Position numbers and translations under genes: made by a program
Assembly (NCBI GenBank): GCA_016758965.1
Contig: JAEPRB010000007.1
Span: 124,001-188,000 of the forward strand
Length of the DNA stretch: 64,000 nucleotides
Direction: 5' to 3'
Source of the DNA: Circinella minor
Taxonomy: Eukaryota > Mucoromycota > Mucoromycetes > Mucorales > Lichtheimiaceae
Shown: in pieces, positions 23,167 through 35,870 of the stretch
Layout: every line of letters begins with the position of its first letter
Position numbering within the stretch: the stretch's first letter is position 1
The notes under the pieces: model-generated
Told to the model about the DNA's origin: nothing
The model's input: the letters and a program-made list of their open reading frames with translations, nothing else
The model's database searches: none

Positions 23167-23386
23167 TACCAAATAACAACATAGATTTTTTTTTTATTTT
23201 CAAATCTTATAACTATACCTACAATGAGATATTTATTATATTCCGCGGTGATTTTTTTTATATATATTGTGTTTTTATGCAAAAGAAAAAGTTGTTCACT
23301 GTTGTTCAAATTTCTTCTAATTTTCCAAACTTTATTCACATTTCTTCTGGTTCCACAATAATAATATCCAATAATAAAACGATAAA

Positions 23387-24503
<1,117 letters not shown>

Positions 24504-25008
24504 TATTTTCTCTCGAATATTTCTAAATATATTTATCGTATTTATTATATACTTGTATAAAAGACAATGTAAAAGAAAAATGTTAAGGAAAGAAACTAAC
24601 TTTTTTGGAAATTATTATTTTTCCGAGTTTAGAAAGGCATCAGTTCAAACTATAATCCAAAATTATTTATTTGTTGATGGTAACTTTATTTTATTTTGGC
24701 TATCATTTATAAAATACGCTGTTTTTAAACAATGATCTATATTTCACTAGTAGCATTCCAGAATTTTTATATATGCTAATAAAGCGCGTCGCCTTAAAAA
24801 ATTCCATGTTAGCCGATATGGAGATATTAATCGCGCGTTGCTCTTATAATTTATAACGTACAGCACACGTCTATGTCTGTGCTCTGGATAAGAATATTAT
24901 TATTCACGCGTAAATACTTTTTTTTTTTGCTTATTTATTTATTACAATAAAAAAAAGAGAGTTTTCTATTATTTCCTTTCTTTTTTTAATAACTACACAT
25001 CTTCCACC
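24504..25008. other. Intergenic spacer / promoter of the PC-esterase-like gene
   Basis: AT-rich, with two small GC-richer patches (GCGCGTCGCC near 24785 and ATCGCGCGTT near 24830) and T-runs within 100 bp of the next ATG. No gene is visible. An open frame at 24553-24735 starts with TTG and has no domain. Confidence 0.5.
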
Positions 25009-27174
25009 ATGGAAAAAAATGTTCGTTCTGGTACCTACAGAATATTGCTAAAAAACTGGTACTTTTTAGTTATATTTAATATAATCTTGCTTATTATATT
25101 CCTTGGATACTGTTACCGTCCCATTGAATTATCACAACATATACAGCAGCAATCAGGTAATCCCAACAACAATGTCAACCACAAACTTCCTTCTAAACTA
25201 AATCAGGAACAGATTGAAACTTATCTGACATCGATTCAAGACAATAAAGAATATGTTGTTGAAGCCACTATGATACGATTATTTCCAACACGTGCCAATG
25301 ATATTATTCACGAACTTCAAGATCATCAATCCCGATTTTATTTATTTAAACCTTTTTGGTCTTGGTGGTATAAAAGAAAGGCATGGAAGCAACAAATCAC
25401 GTCGCTCGAATTTCCACCTCCTGCACCTGGTGAATCTTCAATGGCTACTGGGCCAGAAATATGTGGATCACCAGAATCCCTTCCACTACCACTTTTACGT
25501 TATATCGTGACAGCCAATCTCGGATTATCAACTCATAGCATCTTCGATTATCCAACAAAGATCAAGAAGCCATTTGTTTATATTACACAGGCTAATATCC
25601 AATTATGTGTCACTGTGATTATACCAGAAGATCCACCTTTCAACACAGATATTAGCGCTAATAATAGCGAGTATATATATCATCCTGCACTAGAGCAACT
25701 CCGCCGCATAACATCACCTTGGTGGGATTCAATCATGATATCAGCATGGAATATGGATACTGATGGAGTTATCCCAATACGTATGGAACCTTGGCGGGGC
25801 CACATAAAATTACGTGATGAATGGATAAGCTATGTAGAAGACAAGCCACATTTTATGCTAGAATTAGAATCCATGATGCACGAACGAAAAACAATGCATA
25901 TTTATCAAGGTAGTGTGACGCTTATGGATCCAGGTCGATATAAAGTAGATGCAAGATTGGATTATCAAGAAGGAAAATGGAATTTTGAAAATGGACCCAT
26001 CGTACCTTACAAAGTACAACAAATCACAGACATTTATCCACCCGGTATTTTCAATGTTCAGAAACAGCTGGAGGAACAACATCATCACCAGCAGGACAGC
26101 AATAGCGATAATGAAAATGTAGACGATAGTACATTACAACGCGTTGTCAAAGAACATATGTCGTTACCACTTTGTACACGTATGGATCTTCCGGGACGTT
26201 GGTTACCATCTTCCGTATTATCACCAACAGAAGAACCAGCTGCATTGGCACTCACGGAAAAATTTTGGGCACCATATTCGTGTCGATTGCGACGAATAAG
26301 CTATAGCGATTTTGGGGCATGCTTGGCAAACAAATATTCAGCTGGTATCGATACATTTGGTGATTCAAATACAAGACGTATGATTAAAAAAATTGTTACT
26401 CATGGACGTTGGTGTGATGATTGGAACTTTGTTTCCAAAGCTTACAAAAACTATTTCAAGAAAATAAACAACGTACAGCATCAATATCAACAGAAAGGAA
26501 AAAGAGAAGAAGAAACAAATATTCATCATCAAAATACAACAAATCCACTTAATTGGGATTATACTGGCGAAGAAGGTCAATTACGAGCTTGTTATTGTGA
26601 AGATTTCGGTGAGCCTGGATGGAATAGAGAATGGTTCGATGCAACTAGTCGTAGACAATCTATTTGGGTTGGAAATCGAACGACTGGTGTCCCTCTACGT
26701 AGTCATAAATGGGATGGCTTAACCTATCTCAACGATCCTCCATGGGACCAAGAGATGGATCATCATCCTAGTGGTGATATTGCCATCTTTTCCATTGGTA
26801 ATTGGGATGCCGCTTTTTTAACATTGGAACACTTTCAACGAGAATTGAGCGAATTAGTGGAATTGGTCGCAGAACGCTATCAACATTACAAGTATGTTAT
26901 ATATCGGACACCACAATATTATTGCTGTCGTGCAGATCATTCTAGTCGATATCGTCATATTAGTGGACAACGAGTACAGCTTTTCAATCAAGTGGCCAAA
27001 CGCAAATTTAAAGCGAGAGTTAAGAATTTAATGATATGGGATACATATTCTATGGGGGAATCAAGGACTTGGAGGGAAAAACAATTGTCTAATACTTGCT
27101 TTTCAAATCATGTATCCGCCGACGTTGTTGAAGTGGAAAATCAAATTCTTATGAATGGACTTTGTAACTCTTAA
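25009..27174 (+). CDS. SGNH/PC-esterase-like type II membrane protein (NXPE-like)
   Basis: Single exon of 721 aa. Residues about 16-38 (NWYFLVIFNIILLIIFLGYC) form one N-terminal transmembrane anchor, so the bulk is probably lumenal in the Golgi or outside the cell. An N-terminal beta-rich region resembles the NXPE-type module (IQLCVTVIIPEDPP, GHIKLRDEWISYVE, HIYQGSVTLMDPGRYKVDAR, EGKWNFENGPIVPY). The C-terminal half has the SGNH/PC-esterase blocks: FGDSNTRRMIKKI at about residues 450-462 (Gly-Asp-Ser, nucleophile Ser), an internal GDIAIFSIGNWDAAFLTL block with the Asn-containing motif, and CFSNHVSADVVEVENQIL near the end, where Asp/His would complete the triad. Family members act as carbohydrate or glycan O-acyl transferases or esterases. 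The substrate here is unknown. It converges with the pseudokinase gene, with about 410 bp between stops. Confidence 0.75.
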   Translation: MEKNVRSGTYRILLKNWYFLVIFNIILLIIFLGYCYRPIELSQHIQQQSGNPNNNVNHKLPSKLNQEQIETYLTSIQDNKEYVVEATMIRLFPTRANDIIHELQDHQSRFYLFKPFWSWWYKRKAWKQQITSLEFPPPAPGESSMATGPEICGSPESLPLPLLRYIVTANLGLSTHSIFDYPTKIKKPFVYITQANIQLCVTVIIPEDPPFNTDISANNSEYIYHPALEQLRRITSPWWDSIMISAWNMDTDGVIPIRMEPWRGHIKLRDEWISYVEDKPHFMLELESMMHERKTMHIYQGSVTLMDPGRYKVDARLDYQEGKWNFENGPIVPYKVQQITDIYPPGIFNVQKQLEEQHHHQQDSNSDNENVDDSTLQRVVKEHMSLPLCTRMDLPGRWLPSSVLSPTEEPAALALTEKFWAPYSCRLRRISYSDFGACLANKYSAGIDTFGDSNTRRMIKKIVTHGRWCDDWNFVSKAYKNYFKKINNVQHQYQQKGKREEETNIHHQNTTNPLNWDYTGEEGQLRACYCEDFGEPGWNREWFDATSRRQSIWVGNRTTGVPLRSHKWDGLTYLNDPPWDQEMDHHPSGDIAIFSIGNWDAAFLTLEHFQRELSELVELVAERYQHYKYVIYRTPQYYCCRADHSSRYRHISGQRVQLFNQVAKRKFKARVKNLMIWDTYSMGESRTWREKQLSNTCFSNHVSADVVEVENQILMNGLCNS

Positions 27175-27583
27175 TAAGATTATAGCAAAAAGATAAAAAA
27201 AAAAATGTATATGATGTATATATATAATATTATAAAACCTTTCTTTCATCGCGTATTATTTTTATTATCCGTTATTGGAAATATAAATATACATAAATAT
27301 TTATTAATAATTATTTTATTAATAATTTAAAAATAATGATTATTATATTATATAATAGGAGGGTAATCTGAATCAGTGGGTGATTAATGTATGGAAAAGG
27401 GGTAAAAAGGAAAAAGAAACTATGTATAAAAATAGGTGTATAAAATAAAGTTATCAAGTACAAATAAAAAGAAAGTTTTTTTTTTCTTTCAATAATTTTT
27501 TTAATAATGACAATAATACGTAAGCAATGAAAAATCTTTTGTTTATGTGTGTATGTGTGTATAATAAGCTACATTTTTTTTCT
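27175..27583. other. Intergenic spacer between converging 3' ends
   Basis: Contains AATAAA/ATATAT-type 3' processing signals for both neighbours, a (TTAATAAT)-like tract around 27300-27355 and a short (GT)n near 27545-27560. Nothing coding is seen. Confidence 0.6.
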
Positions 27584-30327
27584 TCATGGAGTAACAACGC
27601 TTTCTTCAGCTTCATTATTTTCTTCTTCATTATCGTCATAAAGACCATTTGCCTCCTTCCAATACGCCGCCAAATTAGCTGCTGTACTTCTCTTTGATGG
27701 CTCAGGTTGTAACATTCCTTCCAATAACGTACGGTAGCTTTCTTCGACAGCACCAGCTTCGTTACATGCACTGGTCACATGAATATAAAGTTGATCACGA
27801 TCACGTTTACTCAGCTGAGCTGTTTGATTTAAATCAATTGTTAAGTTACGACCTGTTGCCAAAGTATAAATAATACATCCCAATGACCAAATGTCGGAAG
27901 CTGGTTGTACTGTTTGTCGGAAACAGCGACGGTTATCGTTTGAAGCTGTAGCAAATAGCTCAGGTGCACTCCATTGATTCAGATGGATTTCATTAACACG
28001 TTCGCCGATAGAATGGGTTTGATCAAAACCTGTCACTTGCCAGTCGGAAACTGAGTCAATATCATTATAATAAAATGAGTAAGGTGTCAGACCAAGATGA
28101 ACAAAATTGGCCGTATGAACATCCTTGAGTGCTTCCAACAATGCATATGTCGACCAAGCCTTGAATGGATAATCATGAATGTCAATACTCTTGTCACTTC
28201 CAGTAAGAATATAATGTAAAGATTGCTGTGGTAAAGAAGGTTCTGTGATCCATAGATACTGATATCCACCACGTGGAGTCGGATTATTCATGGCAATGGC
28301 GTCACGATGTTGGATCACACGAGAAGAAGTACCAAGGGCACATGTAGTTGTTACGTTTCGAATAAATGAATCTCTTGCTTTTGAAATAAAATAATGCAGG
28401 GTATAAGTTTGACCCCCATTTTGATAGACAACACCTCGCATAGCATATTTAGGAATTCGAGATTGTTGCTCATCGAGGAATGAAGGAGAATCACGTGTAA
28501 ATTGATACAATCCACCAAGAACGACAGCACCGTCAGCGAGTGGGGATGTGGGTTCTAATGCCTCCAATTCAGTCGATGAAACACTGATTTGTCGGATATT
28601 TGTAACGTTTCCGATATCTCCATATTGTTTGACGGCCGATGAACCAGCATTATCATTATCACCTCCTCTACTGACAAATGGCCATGATGCTGCTGTTGAT
28701 GTCTTGCTTTTTTCTCCACTAAGTGATTCAAACTCTTGTGATCTGGATTTACGACGCCTTTTCAAACAGAATATCAATAGACCGATTAAAATGGCAGCAC
28801 CAAGAATACTTCCTACAACGGCACCTGCGATGGCTCCTCCGCTCATACCGCCAGCGCTATCGGGGCTATTAGTAGTATCACTTGATGAATCGCCTGGGTT
28901 AACAGCATCCACACCACTGCCAAAAGCTTCTTGAGGTATACTATTAAAGTTGGATATGATTTGTCCTGTACTAGTACCGTCTGATGTTGACGCTACAATG
29001 ACTGTTCCACCCCCAGTATTAGGATCGACAACCATACTGATATTGGCTACGTTAACATTGGCAAGTGCGGAGGGAAAGAATACTGTTTTATACTCCAATG
29101 ATCCAGTATTTCCCGAGGAAGTGGGAGGAGTTGCCTGTTTATATCAGCAATATAATATATATGTTTTGTTTTTAACATATCTTTCTGTCGGTATTATATC
29201 GTTGGTGGTACCTTTTCCATTATTTATTATATTGAATATATCTTACCTCTATAAGATGTACAAAAGTTCCATTATAATTCGAGGGAATCCATAGTGCTGA
29301 AAGTTTAGTTGAATTATTACTGATAACTACGAATTTATCATCCACTCTTTTAAAATGAGCATCGCTATGATCTCTACTATTTAATTTCTCTTGATATGGC
29401 TGAAAAATGGTCACCGTCGGGTCGGTTCGGCTATCATCCGCTTGATTCACTTGACTAAAATCATATTCTATACCTTTATGATCTGTTGTCACAGTGAAAA
29501 GTTTCGTTGAGCTCTGAGAACTCATAAATGCAAATAAGCCGGTATTAAAATCCGAGTTGGCATAGATGGGTATATGTATGGAAGATGAAGATCGAGGATT
29601 ATTGGAACAAGTAACTTGAAATACATTATTGCCACCTAATGCAAAACATGGGGCGCTGTTGTTGAGTTGTGATCCAACTTGAACAGGTGCAATCATTGTA
29701 TATGGACTGTCAGCACTGGTGTTGGGTTGAGTTGTTGTTTCGCCACCAGATCCAATATCACTATCTACTGGATCACTATTTGAAGGTGTACGACTAGAAC
29801 CAGATGACTGTGCGCTATAAATCTCATATACTGCATCATCTCTCTCGCTTGTTGCTATGGCGTCTACGGAAATACGAACGACTGCTTGAAGTGAAGGTGC
29901 GGTGTCAGCTATACACATGATAATTATTGTGCATTAAAAATATTATTAACCAAAAGTTATAAATAAAATAAAAAGAACTGTCTTTTTTTTTTTGTGGAGT
30001 TATCATATGATATCTTTATGTATTGTGATGGATCCTCAGAAACAAAAATAGTAAAATAAACATACTTGAAGCTACTCCAGCTATATAAACGTATGGAGAA
30101 TAAAAAGAGCATGCTGATCCAAATGTAAAAGATCTCCAACTACTGCTAGGAGCTGTTATATTTAGTGAAAGAGCTTCTGGTTTTATTTGTGGTAATGCTG
30201 CTGATTCAGAGTTTATTGTTGTTGATGTTGTACTGGTATTGATTCGAGATACAGTTATTTCCGATGTTCCTGCGGTTCCTTGCTGAAATAGATATCCATG
30301 TCCTCCCGAATATCCAAGACACGCCAT
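27584..30327 (-). CDS. Single-pass membrane receptor-like pseudokinase
   Basis: Three exons (30327-30066, 29908-29247, 29134-27584) give 824 aa. Residues 1 to about 405 form a Ser/Thr/Asn-rich, probably extracellular region with about eight N-glycosylation sequons and beta-rich repeats (NTGLFAFMSSQSSTKLF, DDKFVVISNNSTKLSALWI, ANISMVVDPNTGGGTVIVAS), which look propeller- or kelch-like. One transmembrane helix follows at about 405-432 (GGAIAGAVVGSILGAAILIG) with a CLKRRRK stop-transfer. The cytosolic half has kinase C-lobe landmarks: NFVHLGLTPYSFYYND in place of HRDxxxxN (about 653-666; catalytic Asp absent), VTGFDQTH in place of DFG (about 677), LNQWSAPELF (APE intact), SDIWSLGCIIYTLATG and EPSKRSTA. 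The VAIK lysine region is also atypical. An acidic C-tail follows. No signal peptide is obvious at the chosen ATG; an upstream exon is possible. I infer a catalytically dead sensor or adaptor. Confidence 0.82.
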
Positions 30328-32313
30328 AACCACAAAATTATATATTTATATATTTATATAATGTACAAAAAGATAATAAAAAAAGTGTCTTTAAAAGATA
30401 TAAAACAAAAACAGAAAAAGATAAAAAAAAAATAGGAAAAGAAAAAAAAAAAGAGGAAGAATCAAGAAAAGAGAAAGAGAGAGATGGGCTTTTATTATTT
30501 TGAGTTCGGGGCTTAGCTTTGTATAGGTTTTATTTCAAGTGTAGACTTGTGTCACTAATGGTGTGTGTAATTGTTGTACAATTGAATGCGGTATACATTT
30601 CTAATATTTTGGTTATTGATGGGCTCAGCCCAGCCTTATGCAAGAAAAAAAAAAAAGAAGAAAAAAAAGACAGAGAGAAAGAGTTTCCGAATTTAGAATT
30701 TGCTTCGTTAGAAACTAATTACATATAAAGAAGCATATTTTATTCCTTTTTTTTTTCTAGTTTCATGGAAGAATTATATAAAAAAACAGGTATTTTATGT
30801 AACCCTTGTTAATTATATTATTTCTTTGTTTACGAAAACAAATAATGCAAGGTTTTTGTGTGTCTTTTGTCCAGTTTTCTTATTGGTTTTTTTAAAAGCT
30901 TTTAATAGCTTCATGGTTCCATCACCGCATCAAACTGTGCAACCTAACCCATAAACCAGCAAATAGGGCTGCCAAGATATGACAAAGTTCCGCATTAAAA
31001 GAGCTTACAGGTCTAACGATAGCCATTTACATTATGATTGTCTTGTTATTATAAATATGTATTATTGTTAATTTTGTTACCATAAAGTACGTAATTAAAA
31101 AAAAATATTACTGTTATCATACATGAATTATTAGTTTGTTTAAAGAGATTATTTTACTTCTCTTTCCTGGGCTTTCTTAGTAAAGGAAAGAAAAACAAAG
31201 ATGCATGTAGCACTCTATACATATTGTTTTAGGTAGTCATTAACTATTATATAATAATCAATTATATTGTTATTATACTGCTATTATATTAACTCTTTTA
31301 TAGAGTATCTTTATATGTATCTCAATTCTACTATTGTTTTTTTTTTCATAACTGGGGTAGATTTAACGTATTGTTAACTATATTACTTGTTAAGATAAAA
31401 TTATAAAAGTTATGAAGTGTTCCATAATGTAATAGCTACGTATACAATACCAAGGTAACAACAGAAACAAACGTTCTTTACAAAAAAGAATGGTGTTAAA
31501 CAAAATTGAAATAAGTGTTATCTTTGTCAAGGTTCTGAAAATTAATTCGGTCTCTTTTCTTTAGTTAACTGGCCAAATGGATGATATATTTTACTATTTT
31601 CAGAAGCTAACAGAATAACAAAAGAACATATTAAATCATTACAGTAGTTAGAAAGCAACTATAGTATTTCTTAAAGTAATATAGTAATGTTTAGTCGTTA
31701 AATGATAGAACCATAATTATTATTTTTTTACATACAAATATAATATTTATTGGCTAGGCTCGGTCAAATTTTATTGATCAAGTACCATATTTGTAATATA
31801 CCTTGAATAATTTGGCAAATAAAAATGATAATTTTTAAAGGAATATATATATATACGTATGATAATAGATATAATTATTTATGGTCAAAGAAAAGCAGCT
31901 ATTGCTGGATTCCTTCAATGCCAAATATATCCTCATCCATTGACAAGAATGCTTTTTTTTTCTTCAGACATAGTGTTTTTATTATATATGTATATTATAA
32001 ATGTTTTTCTAATTTGCTAAATAAGTTGCACTACAATTATTCCTTTGTATATATATATATATGATTTTTTGGTTTTGGTTCATTTTTTTCATATAAAATG
32101 TTCTTATAAATAAGATTGTAAGATCTGACTAAGCATCTCTTTACTGATTTTCTCCATGCAAACGGAATTTATAATTGGTTATATAAGTCGGTGCTTAACT
32201 GGTTTAATTGGTTTTTTTTTTTTCGTCCAATAACTTCTTTTTAACTAATCTCAAACCAAAATCGCGTTTGTTTTTTCTTTCGATTTATACTCACCTACAT
32301 ACATATATACAAA
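30328..32313. other. Divergent intergenic region
   Basis: 2 kb between the pseudokinase and riboflavin synthase starts. The first 200 bp are A-rich (AAAAAG repeats, 30370-30480) and serve as the pseudokinase leader. A GC-richer patch GGGCTCAGCCCAGCC at about 30619-30633 contains a small palindrome. At 30910-31010 a less AT-rich block (…GGTTCCATCACCGCATCAAA…) has no recognised feature. Near the riboflavin synthase ATG there are T-runs. No gene seen. Confidence 0.5.
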
Positions 32314-33220
32314 ATGTTTACTGGACTTGTTGAAATCATTGGTACTGTTGTAGCAGTTGTTGAACATGATTCAACCGAATCAGGTGGTAATGGTTGGACT
32401 ATTACTGTTGGAGATGCAGCTGCTATTTTAGACGATTGTCATATTGGTGACAGCATTGCTATTAATGGTATTACAGCAGTAAAATTTATTATTATTATTA
32501 TGATATATGAAACGTCCTTTCTCTTATTTATTTCTTATCAATATGTATATATGTATATATATAGGAACATGTCTTACAGTAACTGAATTTGACCGTGATA
32601 CATTTAAGGTGGGCGTTGCTCCTGAAAGTTTACGCCGAACTAATTTAGGTATGTTTTCATTTATTTCTTTATTATTAAACTTGGATTCCTGTTTTTCTAG
32701 TTACCCCCCCTTTTTTTTTTCTTGGCTAATGATGGAAGATAAATAGAATAAAGAAAAATTAATAATTAATAAATAATAATACAAATTAGGTGATCTCAAG
32801 GTTGGTAGCAAAGTCAATTTAGAACGCGCAATGGATAGTAAAAAACGATTCGGAGGCCATATGGTTCAAGGGCATGTAGATGCAGTAGTATCAGTTGTTT
32901 CCATCACACCTGAAGAAAACTCATTATGGTTCAAATTCCATACTGAAGATAAAGATTTAATGCGTTTTATCATTCCTAAAGGTTTCATCGCATTGGATGG
33001 TACTTCTTTAACTGTTTGTGATGTCGATGATTCTGCACAAACTTTTACCATTATGATGATTGCACATACTCAGCAAAATGTAGTTATGCCACTCCGAAAA
33101 ATCGGTGATAAAGTCAATGTAGAAGTAGATATGTTGGCTAAATATGCTTTAAAAAGTCTTCAAGGTGCTATTATGGAAAGTGATGGTTTACAAGCTTTAG
33201 TTAAACGTGCAATCGCTTAA
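32314..33220 (+). CDS. RIB5: Riboflavin synthase (alpha chain type)
   Basis: Catalyses dismutation of 6,7-dimethyl-8-ribityllumazine to riboflavin, the last step of vitamin B2 synthesis. Three exons (32314-32467, 32565-32648, 32790-33220) give 222 aa, the usual length. The start MFTGLVEIIGTVVAVVEH is the invariant N-terminus of the family. Two lumazine-binding repeats are visible: residues 1 to about 95 (DSIAINGTCLTVTEFDRDTF, VGVAPESLRRTNL) and about 96-200 (FGGHMVQGHVDAVVSVVSIT, FIALDGTSLTVCDVDD, TQQNVVMPLRKIGDKVNVEV). The GTCLTV and GTSLTV pair and the GHxVxGHVD segment are diagnostic. The C-terminal amphipathic helix needed for trimers (VDMLAKYALKSLQGAIM) is present. Both introns are canonical. 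Confidence 0.97.
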
Positions 33221-33647
33221 AAGAAACAAGGACATATTTTTGTAATTATTATTATTATTATAATTTGTATATGATTTTTTTTCTTTTTATTTGTTTATTT
33301 GTTTATTATTATTATAATTGTATTTAAATGCAAAAAAAAAACAAAAAAACAAAAAAAAAATGAAATGAAAAGAAAAAGAAACTTTTTTTTTATATATGGA
33401 TGGATTGAATGATTTATAGGGTATATATGTACACATGAATGAGTTATATTTTTAAAGCTGCTTCGGAAACAAAGTGTAAAAAAAGAAAGAATGCGAAAAT
33501 AAATGAAACACAGAGGGAAGAAGAAGGGAGTTCAATAATAATAAAAAAAAACCCTTAGTATATGTACTAAATAGAATATCTACAAAGGAGTAATATGTAT
33601 AAAGATGTGTAGAATGAATGTGTAGGGGAATACAAAATAGTTGTCAT
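33221..33647. other. Intergenic spacer between converging 3' ends
   Basis: A/T-rich 3' UTR material with (ATT)n at about 33245-33262 and A-runs. Nothing coding is seen. Confidence 0.6.
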
Positions 33648-34151
33648 TTAGTTCGTTTTAATATTTTGCTCATTATGTATTTTATTTTGTCCTTCTTCTT
33701 GATCCACGGGTGTAATTGGTGGAATCAATGATTTTTTTTGATGATTGGTTGTCATATTTGTAAAGAACAGAGGACCATGAATAGTACTGGTATCGATAGA
33801 TAAACGTGGTGGTTTTTGTTGTTTGGTACGTTTCATTGGACGAGGTACTTGTGGTTGTGGTGGTTCTTGAGCAACAACGGGTGTTGTAATATTAAAAGAA
33901 ACAGCAAGAATGACTGGATTATTATAGATCTTTTCAATATCTTGAGGTGTTACAGTTGGAAATAAACCACTTCGATCATAATCGGATTGTGAATAAGTAT
34001 ATTCTACTTGGGGTTCTTCAGAACAAAAGCGAACATGTAACGATGTGGATCGTTTTCGTTTACTGCCAGAAAATGAAGAAGTTGTGGTGGTAGATGGTAA
34101 AGAAATAGATGATGTAAGATTTACAGGTGGATAAGCAGTGATGACAGACAT
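33648..34151 (-). CDS. Small protein with possible PP1-docking (RVxF-type) motif
   Basis: Single exon of 167 aa from the ATG at 34151. It has a Ser/Thr-rich N-terminus with a basic patch (SGSKRKRSTS), followed by the only ordered-looking segment (about residues 38-80): LHVRFCSEEPQVEYTYSQSD then YDRSGLFPTVTPQDIEKIYN. The basic-x-Val-x-Phe core, then hydrophobic residues and a YDR motif, is the arrangement seen in many PP1-binding regulatory proteins of fungi. That similarity is to the motif class, not to a named family. The C-terminal half is Pro/Gln/Lys-rich (PRPMKRTKQQKPPRLSID), with no domain. Function unknown; regulation through protein phosphatase 1 is an inference. Confidence 0.65.
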   Translation of the reverse strand: MSVITAYPPVNLTSSISLPSTTTTSSFSGSKRKRSTSLHVRFCSEEPQVEYTYSQSDYDRSGLFPTVTPQDIEKIYNNPVILAVSFNITTPVVAQEPPQPQVPRPMKRTKQQKPPRLSIDTSTIHGPLFFTNMTTNHQKKSLIPPITPVDQEEGQNKIHNEQNIKTN

Positions 34152-34888
34152 TGTTGTATTAAAAATAAATAAATAAGTTTTCGTTTATATGCAAAAAAAA
34201 AAAAAGTAATGGTATTGTTTGTATGTAAAAAAAAAAAAAATTAAAGTGTTGAAGATCGTTGGGATTTCCAGAAAAAAGAAATTTATGTTTGAGTAGGTGG
34301 GTATTTATATACTTTTTTTTTTTTTCAAATCCGCAAAAAGTAAAATCCTCAAATATAAAATTGCTAAAAATAAATATAAACGGATCGACATTGGGTTACA
34401 CGATATCTTTTTTTGGCGGGTTTAGAAGGAAAAAACTCTTTTATTTATCCAAGAGAAGCCAGCACTAAAAATAAAATAGATATATTTTTATCTTTTACCA
34501 TTAACCAAAAAAAAAAAAAAAGGTTAAGGAGATGAGTCAAGTGATGATATAATATTGGGGGGTCGGAGCTTTTTAATTTTTTTAGTTGTGGGGGAAGGAA
34601 TCATGACAACCAATCTCTTTTTATAGCACCACTAATTTTGTTACCAAAAAAAACATTCTCCATTGCCAAGACAACAAAATAACATAATAAAATTCCTTGA
34701 TTGGTATGGAGTTACTCTCTTCTTTAACGCACAGACCCATTCTCTTATATATATATCTATATAAAAAAAATAACTGTTAACTTTTTACAACTTTTCTTCC
34801 GAATTATATAGTATGGCTCTTTTGTCCACGTATATATTTTTATTTTTAGTTATTTAACCAAGTGAATCAGGGCGGAGAGAACTCAGGA

Positions 34889-34919
<31 letters not shown>

Positions 34920-35801
34920 CTTGAATATAGAGTAGGGGAAGGTAAACAAAGGAGAGTAAAAATAATGCTTAAAAATCGTGAGAATTCATCACCAACAAAA
35001 TAAACATTCATTATAGAATATAATAACAAATACCATTTTAATTCAATTCATTTATATTTGTTTTAGATAAATGATATATTAAATGAGTAAAATAGTGCAC
35101 ATTATATTATCATTGTGATTATAATACTCTATTTCTTAATGAACATGCTAATTTCTTTTTTCTTTTTTTACCATTTTTTTTTTCATTTAAGCGCCACAAC
35201 TAAACTTTTTTTTGTGTAATGTTTTATATTAAAGTTTAGTGCGAATCTAATTTTACTTTTATTTTTATTCACTATGATAAATTTCTTGTCGGTTGAAAGC
35301 TAAAAAGTCTTAATTATATATATATTAAGAAAAAGAGAAAAAAAAACGTATATAAATGCATACTTCCATTGTTCCTAATTAATAGCAAAGCTATTATCCC
35401 AAAATTAACCTACATAAAAACCAATGATCTACATACCAATTATCATGATAATTGGTTAAGGAAAGAGACAACAATCCGACTAGCTATGCTATTGTTCTTC
35501 TCCGATCAAAAGCACAGAAGGAAAACTATTCCTGGATTGTGCTTAAGATTGCCGAATGATATGCCCTGCATAACCACACATCAAAATTATAATATACGAT
35601 TCTATAGTAATCATCTTCTAATTTAAGTTTTAATTATTGTTGTCACTGTTATTTGTTAAGATTATAATTATATATTATTATTACTATGGATATTGCTATA
35701 ATTAAAATTATTATTATTATTATTATTAATATTATTATAGAAACCAATATTTATTAATTACGTGTCAAAAATTTTATAATAGACTCGATCTCCAAAAATA
35801 A

Positions 35802-35870
35802 ATACCAAATGAAGAATGGAAAGAAAAACAAGAAGCCTTATATGATGAGGCTGTGTCAAAAAAGAAATGA
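35802..35870 (+). pseudogene. Very short coding relic
   Basis: The plus strand reads IPNEEWKEKQEALYDEAVSK then KK and TGA, a charged helical C-terminus-like peptide. An in-frame TAA lies just upstream and no acceptor is obvious. It may be the last fragment of a lost gene. Confidence 0.2.

Noticed and set aside
28548..29294. Plus-strand ORFs of 128 and 114 codons
   Set aside because: Antisense to the well-supported pseudokinase exon 3; no domain or splice support.
30910..31010. Less AT-rich block resembling a structured RNA
   Set aside because: No Pol III boxes, paired arms or coding frame could be supported by eye.
35369..35626. 85-codon ORF
   Set aside because: No domain, no splice context, residue usage like random AT-rich DNA.
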